From positions 186,001-250,000 of the forward strand of contig JAVTVJ010001232.1 in the NCBI GenBank assembly GCA_034509425.1: a stretch of 64,000 nt of DNA, written 5' to 3'. Below, piece after piece: positions 50,821 through 61,834 of the stretch. The DNA comes from Eopsaltria australis (Eukaryota > Chordata > Aves > Passeriformes > Petroicidae). The notes under the pieces are model-generated. The model was not told where the DNA came from, made no database searches, and saw only the letters and a list, made by a program, of their open reading frames with translations. A program made the position numbers and the translations under genes. How positions within the stretch are numbered: position 1 is the first letter of the stretch; every line of letters starts with the position of its first letter.

Positions 50821-53800
50821 AAGCAAAATAAAACACAATCCCCCCAAAAAAAGGTAAAACCACCAGGCTCATAGGACCAAAATGCAGACATTCTTTTTTT
50901 ATTTTTCTTTTTTATTTTTTCCCCTAAGCAGTGAAATACAGAGCTCAGAGCCTGTGTTCTGACTCTTGGTTTTCAAAAGTGAGGCCCCATCACTTGCATT
51001 CAGTCATCTGAGCTTGGCGAGTCCTTCTGGCTTTCTTATCACAGTGTGAAAACCTGCTTATGTCTTTTCGTATCATGTCTCTGAAACTATTAAGAAACTC
51101 TGACATTTTCTCTTAGTGCACAGTTTGGAGACAAATCTGAGTGTTCCAGGGTGTGAAATAATCACATTCCAGGCAGCAAGGGACCAGTCTCACAGGCTCT
51201 GGAAGCTTTCAGCAGCTTTTGCTTGCACAGCAATATAAAATGAAAAGTAAAAAAATATTTTGTACTGGAGGGGGGAAAGTTGCAGGTTATTTTTTTAAGA
51301 ATACAAAGCATCAAAGCTCAGGAGCTGACTGTGTAATTAGTAATTGATCTATCGCTCCCTGAGGAAATGTCTTTTTACTAACAGAATTATAGACTCTTTA
51401 TTATTATTATATTTTATAAATGGGGGGAAAAGAGTGCAATTTTTGCATTTCTTGCTTTACTAGCAAGGCTTTTTTTTTCCTTTTACTTCTATCTTTCAGT
51501 TTTCATGTCAGCAGAGAGTTGTCTTTTTGCAGCATAATGAGCTCTAAATTTAAAAGATAAGCAGGACTACTTAGCTTAGTACACTGTGGTTTGCAGAGCA
51601 ATTTGAAAGCCTACTGTGTTATTCCATTTCTTCTGTGGTAGATGTTGAAAGGATTTTGGATCATCTGTTTAGGGTGTATATTGAAGCCTGGGCCCAGAGG
51701 TACCAAACTGTGCAAAGTGGGTGCAAATGCACCGTTTATTCTTCAGCTATATATATCTAAATCTATCTATCTATTTATCTGTCTCAAGTGATCTGATAGG
51801 GGGGTCAATGCTGAGATCTGTCTGGCAGCCCTATGCCTCCTGCACCACCATGTCCATACGGCAAAAGATGAGGTCTTTAACTTTTGCTGTAGCCTGCCAG
51901 ACCTCTGGGGAAAATAAGGATATTACTCCAGCTGTAGAGCAAAATGGTGTGCGTGGGGCAGAAATCTTTAAAAAAAATAGGTCCTGGCTGGGAGCCTGCT
52001 GGGCTGGCAAGCAGCCTGTCTGCATCTGTTGATATGTGTGCATCCTGGGGCTGCAGACTTAGTGGACCCAATTGCCCTCCCCTCTTGCCCAGTGTCTGGT
52101 CTGGCCTCATCAGAATCTTCTGGCTCTGCTTCTAATATGCCCAGATGGATTTACAAGATATTGGATCCATCTTCCAGCTCTCCTTGTGTTCAAGTTCAGG
52201 CATGTCCAGCCTTAGCAAGGGAAACCAGGAGGTGTCTTGAATGCCACGTGTGCCACGTGCTCTAGACCTTTATCTGTGCGCTCTTTCTCCTGCTTATCTG
52301 CGTGCCCTTCCTCCTGCCTCATTGCTCTTACTGCAGTGCTGGTGGTCCCCACTATTCAGGTTATCTGAATAAAATTTCAGTCCTATGGATTCCTATGTTC
52401 TAGATCTTCAAAGTGGTAGGAATTCCAGTTTGTAAAATTTGATTGCCAGATCAAAGGAGATCAAGGAGCCGAGGACAGAAAAGCATATTCCTTTACACAG
52501 CAGACATTGATTAAATCCCATCTAGCCAGGGTACAGGTACACACCAGTCTTTGAGCCCTGACATAGCTGAGAAGCTGAAGGAATTTAGAGCAGAGGCCAA
52601 GCAAAGTCTTCTGCCCTGGTCACATCAGGTGCTCAATAGATGTAGGGATGAAATGGAAGTCCACAGGCAGGAAAAGCTTCACTTCCCACAGAGACTCATA
52701 GCAAGTCTGAAATTACAACTAGGAAGTCACAGCCATGAAGTTTTTGGCTTCGGTGCCAATTCTAAATTTATTTGACAAAAAAATATGAATTGATTAGACT
52801 GCAGTTAATTAGATTTCAATTGAAAACTTCTATCAGAGAAGGGAAATTAGGCAGCTTTTGAATTTGACAAAAACATATTGGCTTTGTGTCATAAGAAAAA
52901 TACTGCCTCAGTATTTTTCATGAATGATTTCAGAATACATTTTAAATACCATTTCTTGGATGCTAATTTTCAGCAAATAGAAGTTCAGAAGCCAAGATTA
53001 GGAAAGTTAATAAGTATTTAATAAAGGTACAAGGAGATGTAAATATGAAGAGGTAAATGGTAATGTTTGAACTTTTTAATAATGGATTTCATTGAATGTA
53101 ACTGCGAGGTAGCAGCTAGCCAGACATTGCAGAAGTACATTATCTTGGGTCACAAGTGCAGCAGATAAAGTCTGAATTTTCTGGACTCCTTACATGGCTT
53201 TCACATTGTTACTATGTCTATTTAAGATAGTCTTAGTTTTATTCCTCCATCCCTCTGGTCAGTCTGCTCTCCTGTGCCTGGCACAGAGCCACGCTGGCCG
53301 TGCATTTCTGCTGTTGGACAATGAGCGCTGCTCTTCTCCAGTGCCAAGGCAGATCCAAGCCCACTGTCGAGCTCACAGGTGCAGAGGACAAAATAAGTGC
53401 CAAGCTGTAGCTGATGAAGCTATTCTGGTGTTGTTGAGGTCTCACGGGCACTGAAGGTTTCCATGCCCCCTTGTCCCTGCATACTCACTGTGTGCTCCAG
53501 GGGCTTGACACGGAACAGAGGTACATGAGACCAGGCACATTCTGGATAGGGTCAGTGTGCTAACAAATTGCTCACTTGCTCCCTGCAGTACCTTGGTCTC
53601 ATCTCTGTTTAACTCCAGGTCCTTTGTGTGTTCAGTTGAGCAGATTTACCTAAATGGAAAAATGCAACAGAAAGTCAAGAAGCAAATGGAAAAACTGGCA
53701 ATTAAGAAGAAAGATTAAAATGAGAGGTGGAAATATTGCAGGCAGTGCGTCAGAGGGATGTAAAGAGGCAAGGAACAGGTGGGATGCCTTGAAAGCAGGG

Positions 53801-55151
53801 AGGGAGGCAGAACCACCTGGAAGTATTCCCTGCCAGGCATCCCCCTACTTCTGCAGAATGAACCCCATGCATGCAGCCAGTGCCCATCCCATTTCTCACC
53901 CTGACATGCATTGGTCTTGAGCTGTGAGGACACCACATGTGCCAATCCCCTCTTCTTGCAGAAGAGTTTCATGTGGAAAGTTTTGAAGAACAAAACCTCT
54001 AGCAAGGGAAGAAGAATTACTGTAAATATTCAATTATCTTGACAGCTCAGTGCTCAAATTCCATCACAGATGAGAAGTTTGTCTGATTTAGCATAGTTTA
54101 AGCTTCTGAACCTGTCCCTCCACTCACCCACTCACACAAGGGGCCGCAAAATACTTTACTGGTGCCAGAAATGAGCTGCTGTTTCCCTCAGAAGAGATGC
54201 ATTTCACCCTGCTCCCTCATGATAAAGGGAAAGGACTCATAACCAGCACAGTCTTTTTTTTTCTTTCCACCCCTTCCCTCATCCTAGACTTTTTCTGACT
54301 GCCCATAAGATCTCAAAGAATTTATGGTTTTTACTAACAAGACATGCTTTAAGCAGCCAAGAAAGGGAGGAGAACAAGATGAAGGGTAGTCAGATCATGA
54401 GTGCTACCCCTGCTCATGGCACTGTACTGCTACGAAGCAAGAACAAGGAGCCTGGGAATCTCTTGGAGTTCAATAACTGGCAACCATTTCATACTAGCTG
54501 TATCATCACCTTGCTTTTGGTTGACAAACACCCAGCAAATGCAGGTTGCTGGTGTAATACAGATCCAAAATCCACCTGCCTGAGAGTCCAAATAAGCACA
54601 GTATACCTGACCCACCATCACAAGATCTCTAGATGCAAGAAATGTGAAGCTCCTGACATAAGCCTGCTGTCAGCTTCTGACTGATCACTTTTTGCCTCCT
54701 TTTGACTCTGTGTCAACCTGATGTCACCTCCATGTATGGTGTTAGGAGATGGGGTACAGCCCAAATCTAGAACGGGTTAAGAGTCCATGGTTTCCAGGCT
54801 GTAGGGAGCAGGGCTGGCTGGAGAATGATAATAACAAAAAGAGCTGGGCTAGCAACCCCTGAAATGCTGCAGGTGCCTGAAGACTCCAGCAGAGTCACTT
54901 AGAGATCCTATTTCATTAGAGAAAGAAGGCAATATTTGGATTTATCAGTTTTAGCAACACAGAAGATGGGTGGGTTTTTGGTAACCAATGGAGTTTCACT
55001 GCACCTTGCTCACCAGCATGGTGTGTGTATGCTACCATTGCACAGAGAAATGTGAACATAAGCTGATGCTGAAGGGATCTCTAGGAATGAAAAGCAAAAA
55101 TGAGAGGCCCTAATGCAAAATTACACTGGAATTGCATTTGATGCCTTTTTC
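50821..55151. other. Intronic sequence with ATCT tract and paired E-boxes
   Basis: It holds the ATCT tract and two CACGTG words at 52245 and 52254. Around 51.7-52.4 kb the sequence has an AATAAA word and could be an unrecognised retroelement remnant. Confidence 0.45.
51747..51784 (+). repeat. Imperfect (ATCT)n tetranucleotide tract
   Basis: A TATATA stretch passes into several ATCT units with interruptions. Confidence 0.9.
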
Positions 55152-55510
55152 TGATCTTAGGAAATAAAGGCTCAGACACGGTTAGAGGGTTGGGGGTCGT
55201 TTACCTCAGTATTTTAATAGGATCCCCTTCGATGGCTTCTGCCGTCCAGGTAGAACGCGTCGCAAAAGCCCCGTCCCCCCAGTCGAGTATAGAATTAAAG
55301 ACTCTACACATTAGCATATCTACCAGGAGGGCCCAATAAGGGGCTTGGGTGGGCTAACTTCTAGTTTACAAAATCTGTCCTACTAGGACACCTTGAGGGC
55401 TCATGAAAACAGGGTGTTTGGTCTCTAACTCTACGCGGTTTCAGGGGTGTTTAGTCTACCGGCCTCCTAAACACCATGAAACCGGGCTAAACTATCACCT
55501 AAAGCATCAC
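55152..55510. mobile_element. CpG-rich LTR-like insertion (candidate solo LTR)
   Basis: About 360 bases begin TGATCTTAGG and end AAGCATCAC(A), a possible TG...CA element. Base composition differs sharply from the surrounding CpG-poor intron: there are many intact CpGs, for example AACGCGTCGC, GCCGTCC, TCGAGTA, ACGCGG and ACCGGCC. That suggests a fairly recent insert that has not yet decayed by methylation. A near-perfect inverted repeat lies at 55436-55484. TATA-like and ATTAAA words are present, but their order does not settle the strand. No clean target-site duplication is seen and I do not know the family, so it could also be another kind of insert. Confidence 0.5.
55436..55484. repeat. 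Stem-loop inverted repeat inside the CpG-rich insert
   Basis: The left arm is CGGTTTCAGGGGTGTTTAG (55436-55454) and the right arm CTAAACACCATGAAACCG (55467-55484). They are complementary except for one bulged or mismatched place, with a 12-nt loop. A third, looser copy of the motif (AAACAGGGTGTTTGG) lies at about 55407-55421. Confidence 0.85.
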
Positions 55511-56202
55511 AAGTATGCATGCCAATACTTGTGAATATAGGGAACAGGGTAAGAAATATTCAGAAGAAAGGCAGAAAAATCCTTCAGGCATCACATTGAA
55601 GTTGTTTGGATACAATCTGCGTGACTACAATAGTCATATCTCATCTGCAGGGACTTTAACATCCTGGATTTCTCTGTTATTACAGCCAAGACCAGGAGGC
55701 CTCAGGAAGAACTGTGTGCAGAAGGGGTCTGTTAATCGAGCTGAAGTCCTGGGGCCTCCTAGGGCTGAGTTCATTTTTTTTACAAGTTGCTCTCTAAAAG
55801 ATTTAACAGTTGCCCTTTTCTAACCCATCCTTAGGAACAGCCTGCTGTTTTCCCTGGCAGTGTGATTGTCTGGTCAGCTTTTTTGTCTGACTACACTGGA
55901 ACATAATGGCAGTAAATTTGTGACTCTGTGGCCACTGAGGGCTGCAGGAGGCTGGCTTGCTGCTGTCTGAACCACAGAGCTGAGTTAAGGCATCATTTGT
56001 CTTGTGCTGAAAGGACCCACGGTCACTACTTTGAGAATTAATAATTTTCTAGTGACACAGGGACTGTACTACACAGGTGGCAAACTCATTCCAGCTAGGA
56101 GAGGGCAGTGATGTGCACCTAGTTGGGGTTACTCACATGCTGTAGCCACAAGAGAACAAAACCCAAACGGTTTGAAAACATTTTAAAATTAATTTTGCAT
56201 GG

Positions 56203-56252
56203 TTAAGGCTAAGAAAAGATGTCACCTTTAAGGCTAATAAAAGATGTCACCT
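56203..56252 (+). repeat. Tandem duplication, two 25-nt units
   Basis: TTAAGGCTAAGAAAAGATG plus TCACCT is followed directly by the same unit with one change (AAG to AAT). Confidence 0.95.
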
Positions 56253-56457
56253 ACACTCAGTGATTTCACGTCACCACTAACCCTGTGTTTTTCCACTGTG
56301 CTCGGTTTCCGTGAGGGCCATAGTATTCTCCAGGACTTCTCATTTGGCTCTTGCAGTTCAGAAGAAAACATTTTTTGAAGTTACATGTATTTTGGGCCAA
56401 CAGTTTACTTGGCATTTGACACTGTGTTTTGGGTTGTTCTGCTACTGCTCAAAAATA

Positions 56458-56473
56458 TTTTTTTTTTTTTTTT
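56458..56473 (+). repeat. (T)16 homopolymer
   Basis: A T run after AAAAATA. Confidence 0.93.
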
Positions 56474-58491
56474 ACTTCAGAGGTAGGGATGAGTGTTTTT
56501 AGGTGAGGAAAGGAAGTTCAGTGGGACTTCACCAAGCTTGAGGCCTTTATGTTTGTGTGCATATACATACCCCCAAAGCAGACTGCAGCGTGGGGACTCC
56601 TTCAGTCAGGAAGCTGCCCCTGTGTGCCAGGGCTCTGTGTGAGCTGTTAGCTCATGTCCTGCGAGCAATACAACTCTGTCTGTAGTGTGCTGTGCCTGTA
56701 ACTGTAGTTCCAAAGTTTCAGCAGGTCTGTCTAATCCTGGAGCAACAACTCGCTGATGAGATAATCTTGCTCTTTTTGGAGCAAGGTTGGTCAGTGCTTA
56801 CTCAAGGCCTTGCACTGCGTGCCTTTGCACCACACAGGGATGTCCTGTAGTCATGTCCATGCATTTATATCTCTGTGTTCTTCCTCCTTTCATACCTGCT
56901 TCCCAGTTTCATCTGACTGGATCCTAAGCCTCTGTCTATCACTAATTCTTTCTGTAGGCTAGTTAAACATTTCTGCTTGGTTTGGGGTCAGGGCTTTTTT
57001 TGGGGGTGGGAATATTTTGATTACCTGCATGAAATCCCTTGTCTCTTCTTCTGCACTTGGTATATGTGGAACTGACAGCTCCAGGGAGGTAAATGAATGC
57101 CACTGCATTTCAGAGGAAGAATTATTTCACGCAATTACCCTAAAAGTGCATGAGAGAACAGACTGAAAGGAATGAGGGAGAGAAAGAAAGAGAGCATGAG
57201 AGAGGATAATCACAACACTTCGACAGGTTTACCCCCGTAGTGTTTGAAAATCTATCACTCTGACAAGTCCCCTTTGTGAAAGGTATAGACAGATAACCAG
57301 GCATTAGCTCTTCAAGGTCCTCTTGAATGGAGACTAATCAACAGAAGGATCAGTCCACTGGTCCATTTCACTCGATGCCTCCCCCTGATTATTTTTTACC
57401 GACTGGCTGTACCCCATTTCCCTCTCAGTGTTCACTTTAGCTCTCTCATTTAATTCTCAGTGATTCCTGGTTAGGGGGATTTGGGTGAACTTTAGGTTGA
57501 CTTGTGGGTCCTTCTGTATAAATTACAATGTTTTTGTTCTGAGAAAGGGAGCAGTAACAAAAGGCTGTCCCCTCAATTCTTTCCTGTCTCTTGAGCCTTG
57601 TTAAAAGGCCAAGAAAAAGGGAATGTTTTGTAGCTTCATTATTCATGTCTGAGAAAAGATTGAGTACAAACAGTTCCTGTCCTAACTCTGCTGCTATTTC
57701 ACCTGCCAACTTTGTCACCCTCTTGATCCCATGTGCAGATCAGAGTTACGAAGCGTAGCTGGTGACAACAGCCCATGTCTTCCTGGAAGCCTTGTGCACC
57801 TCTGTTTATGAACACATGAAAGATGCTTTGAGGTCCTCAGGATAATTGCTGGCCAGGATAAATTATCAGTATAATAGTTTCCCTGCCACGCTTTCAAAGA
57901 CACAGGACATTTGACATACTGGGAGAGGAGAGAACACTGGGCTAAGGATTACTGGGCCAGGTCACTTTTTGTCACCTGCACCTGCTGCTCTTGCAGCAAA
58001 ACCAATGCATTAGTCACAGCTACTTGCACTTTGAGGTTATTTAGAGCACATGTTCTTAGGTCAGGAGAGCTAAGGTCTAGCACATGTTCTAAAATTAGGC
58101 TTATCTCCTTTTGATTGGTGTCAGAAAGGAGTGATTCACAGCCACGGGGGAAGCATTTCCACCAAGTCAAAGCAGTTAGTGCTTTAAGAGGGTTTGTTTC
58201 TGTGTCAGATAAAGCAGGTTAGATGAAGATGCCTCCTGGGACCATATCCAACAGTGGGAGATGAAGGGAACATGGGGAGCACTCCCCTGTGCTGCAGGTA
58301 ACTCCCAACAAAACTGGCTACACAGCTCCCCTCATGCTGGCCTCGTGTGCAGTGGCCACCCCACATGTGTGCCCTGGCCAGGAGTGCCAGGATGAAGCTC
58401 AGGCTTCATCTCCATAACTTCCAGAAATTCTTCAATGAAGAAATGATAAATCTGTAGCTCAAGCCAAAATTCTGGATTCTTTTAAACTTTG

Positions 58492-58539
58492 TTTTTCTCT
58501 CTTTTTTCTCTCTCTCTCCTTCCCTCTCTTTCCCCTTCT
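58492..58539 (+). promoter_or_regulatory. CACNA1I: Very long polypyrimidine tract before S4 exon
   Basis: There are 48 consecutive pyrimidines, with repeated CTCTCT and TCTT words, directly before GCAG and the S4 exon. Such words bind U2AF and, in particular, the repressor PTB (PTBP1/PTBP2). The tract is longer than an acceptor needs. PTB control is inferred from motif content only. Confidence 0.6.
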
Positions 58540-58543
58540 GCAG

Positions 58544-58641
58544 GATGGTGGAGTACTCCCTGGATCTTCAAAACATTAACTTGTCTGCTATCCGTACTGT
58601 CCGTGTCCTGAGGCCCCTGAAAGCCATCAACCGTGTGCCCA
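58544..58641 (+). CDS. CACNA1I: T-type calcium channel Cav3.3 exon: domain I S3 end and S4 voltage sensor
   Basis: This is an internal coding exon of 98 nt. The first base completes the glycine codon begun in the S2-S3 exon; 32 whole codons follow and one base (A) of a serine codon remains before GTAAGT. Residues 1-13 ([13 protein letters not shown]) finish S3 and the S3-S4 loop. Residues 14-30 form S4, with positive charges at every third place: R17, R20, R23, K26, then R30 in INRVP. The NINLSAI and RPLKAINR wording fits Cav3.3; Cav3.1, as I recall it, reads NVSFSAV and RPLRAINR. The exon is preceded by a 48-nt uninterrupted pyrimidine tract. It is not a multiple of three, so skipping it would shift the frame. 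The next exon (S5 and pore) was not found before the window ends. Confidence 0.97.
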
Positions 58642-60539
58642 GTAAGTCATGCTTCCCTCTCACACCTCTCAGCTCGGCTTGTGGGGAGGACAGGATCAAT
58701 AAAGCTGCGTGTGGTGTCCCACCAAGTGAATAGAGGCTTCTGTAGGGTGTGTGCAAGCTCTTCCCCACCACAGGACCAAGAGGTGTTACTGGATGGGCAG
58801 GAAAACAACAACCTCCCAGCATATCTGCCGTGGTAATCCTTTGTGCGTGGCTATGTTGATGGAACTTCAGGAACTGAAGGTGAACAATATGCAGTAAATA
58901 CAAGTGATCACAGGTTTAATGATGTCTGTAGACTCAAAAAGGGCTGTATATGAGGTCTGGAAAAGGATGGACTTCAGCAAGCAAAGAGAATTAGTTTGCT
59001 CAGGCTTTCACAAGGCCTTCCAGATCGTCCCATCTGAAAAATTTTCATGCCATTACAGGTTAGGGGTGTGTAGCACCATCTCATTTTTCTTTCCTCCTCA
59101 CCTTGTACTTTGTACTCTCTCTTTTGTGCCAGTTATCCCCTCTGTGGGCTGCTGTGTGTGTATGAGCCAGGCCTGGGGCTGCCAGGGCCTGGGTATGTCA
59201 GCCGTGGGAGACTTTAGGCATTTCTTCTGCAAGTTTTTCAGTCTTACAGAATGCTGGGAAGTCTCTTTGCTGTTCTCTGTAATCTCCCTGATCAGGCTAA
59301 GACCTTGCCAGAGCTCTCCTAATCCTTCTCTCAAGCTCAGATGCTCCTTTTTCTTTTCCAGACCTGAGAAAGTTTGTACAATTGACCTCCTAGCCTGCAT
59401 TGTATGTTTTCCCTTGTGCCAAAGTCACTTTCATGATGTGACCTCTTTCTTGAACGTGCTGTGGAGGTGGATTTCAGAGACTCTGGCTCCATGAAAAGCC
59501 CTTCTAGAAAAGGATCTTGTCCCTCTTTCTGGATGTACTTTTATCTTTAAGCAATGAACAGAAGGGGCTGAAAGGTGTGAAGGAGAAACTGAGGCACAGT
59601 CCCCCGTGTTCAACATGGCAGGAGGGCACCAGACAAAAGAGTCACTGGTTGGGGCACTGAGAGAACAACCAGGAATGTAACAGGTTGTATCGTCCTTCAT
59701 GGGACGGTAAAGATGAAAGTCAGCAGAAGCTTTTGGCTATTCCCTGTCAGCAAAACAACTCCCCCCGTGTCTCCATCTCTCTGGCCCTTCTCCAGAGAGG
59801 AGAGGGCTGGGAGCCAGCCCTGGTGCTGGGGTAGGACCTTTCTGTGAGGGGGTGGCCCGGAGGCTGTGCATGGCAGGCTCACTCCTTCTAGGAAGATGAG
59901 GGCAGCTATGTGAGAGCAGCACCATCCTCACGTTGTGCAGCCTCCTTCCCTCCCTGCTTCATCAGGTGTGCCATGAGTTTCTGCTCAAAGACTTCTCTGA
60001 GAGACTGATCCCCGATACCAGAATAGACTTAACCTTGGAGGCAAATGGAAACATCTGGAATGACATCCAATTAACTCTCACAGGTGGCTGCCGTTTTAAT
60101 TGCTGGACAAAGGAGGTCAGGAGGAGAGCTTGCCTGGCAGAATATTGAGGCTTTCTGTTTTTCTTATTTATCTCCTGGAACAGGCAGAGCTGGCCCAGGG
60201 AGGAATAGTGTGAGCCACATCAAAACTGACCCACCAGGGACCTGCTCCATCCATGCAGAGGCACCAGAGATGCATTCCATCATCTTTCCTGACCTTTGCA
60301 GAGCAGATTCCATTGAATTTGTCCTGGCTGTCCCTGCCCTGACACTGCTTGTTTGCTCTTTTCATCATTTTAGAACTCTACCTGTATGAAATTGATGCTG
60401 TTTTAATTTCCACTCTGTGGTTAAACCTTTATGTATTTTTCTTTCTACATAAATCTGTGATTATGTGCAGAGAATGTTTTGGAAGAAAGACATCCTGCCA
60501 TTAATTAAAACAAAAAAAAAGAAAGAAACTGGATTCCCT

Positions 60540-60790
60540 GGGAGAGGAAGCATTGACTTGAGGGCTGAAAACGAGCGAAGTGGCTGTAAACAAAGGCTTG
60601 TGATAAATGGGAATGAGCTGCATTAGAAGAAGGTGCCTAGTGGGCTACAACAAACATAATTAATGGGACCTTTGGCCACAAATCTTTTTTTAATGTCTTT
60701 TTAAAGTTCTTCATTACTAATCTGAAGCAAGAGGAAAGTTTATTAGCGAGATGTACTGAAGATACCGAGCTGGAGGTGTTGCAGGTGCTA
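60540..60790. promoter_or_regulatory. Candidate conserved intronic element
   Basis: It is repeat-free with several retained CpGs (AAAACGAGCGAAGTGG, TTAGCGAGATG, ATACCGAGCTGG) and AT-rich transcription-factor-like words (CATAATTAATGG, TTAATGTC). Compositional evidence only. Confidence 0.28.
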
Positions 60791-61695
60791 CCAGAGGAAG
60801 TGGGAAATGGGACAGCAGGAGGCAGAGGGAGATTGAGGTCATGGCTGTGAGTGTGAGATGTCTGGCGTGAGGCAAGGAGTGGGGGTGGTTAATCCCAAAC
60901 GCAGATATTCAGCCAAGTTCAAAAGGCTGTGATGGGACCGGGGGGCCCAGTGTTCACCTTGGAAATTCCAAAGGCTTCCACATGGACACTCGGGTAGGCA
61001 CTGATTTTCACAGAGGATTCTGGCTGTGTGGGCTTAATAATGACAATTTATTATCAGGAGAATGGACAAAATTATTAGGAAACTGGCTGATTAGAGCACG
61101 AGTGGAAGAGTGCTCAAGTGGTCTGCCAGGTAGATTATTTAGCGCCCAAAGAACTCTACTTTGAAAAGTCCACATACTTATGTAAGAAATTTCTGGAGAA
61201 GTTTGAGAGAAATTTGAGGAAAAAAAAGGCAATAATAGAAAATTAGGAGAGAGGAAATTCAGAAGGAATTTCTAAGGAAGCAGTAGCAACATGTCAGAGG
61301 AAAAAGTTAAATGAACTTATTTTATATTCTTGGCAGGTGGGCAAGGCTGAAGTTTAAATGCCCAGATTGGATGTGCCTAAATTCTGCTTATGCCTGCTCA
61401 TTCCTAACATGCTAAAAGCCCTTCCTCACAGTGACACCCCTGAGGCTTTGAAACAATATCCCACAAGGAGCTGGCAAATTCTATTTGCCAGCTCTGAACT
61501 CATTATCTATGGTATAAAGGATGCATGTAAGGATGTAAAGTCTCTCTGAATCATGACAGAAAGAGACAACCAGTGTAACCAAAAGGTGGCAAATTTCCAT
61601 TAAGAATGACAGTTTGTAGTTAGGATGTAAAATTTACTGTCACAGGAAGTGGTACTGTGCAAGTAAAGGAAGTAAAATGGGATTTTCCAAGGGAT

Positions 61696-61834
61696 GCATC
61701 ATCCCTGGAAGTGTTCAAGGTCAGTTTGAATGGGGCTTTGGAGAACTGGACTGGTGGAAGGTGTTCTTGCTCATGGCAGGGAGGTTGGAAGTTGATGATC
61801 TTCAATGTCCCTTCCAAACCAGACCATTCTATGA
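61696..61834 (+). mobile_element. CR1 LINE 3' end
   Basis: CCTGGAAGTGTTCAAGGTCA, TTTGAATGGGGCTTTGGAG, GTCCCTTCCAAACCAGACCA and a terminal TTCTATG are a standard sense CR1 3' end. Confidence 0.92.

Larger units (their letters stand above)
55511..58491. other. Intronic sequence, right part of the 15.5 kb intron
   Basis: It holds the 25-nt tandem duplication and a T16 run. Nothing else is recognised before the pyrimidine tract. Confidence 0.55.
43014..58543 (+). other. CACNA1I: Intron between S2-S3 and S4 exons (15.5 kb)
   Basis: This is a GT-AG intron in phase 2, from GTATGTTG to CTTCTGCAG. No further exon of the channel is expected or seen here, since the coding frame joins directly across it. 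Its repeats and LTR-like insert are listed separately. Confidence 0.93.

Noticed and set aside
58904..59494. 196-codon + strand frame just after the S4 exon
   Set aside because: It does not match the Cav3 S5/pore sequence expected next or any other family. It is rich in F, C, S and L, as translated pyrimidine-rich DNA is.
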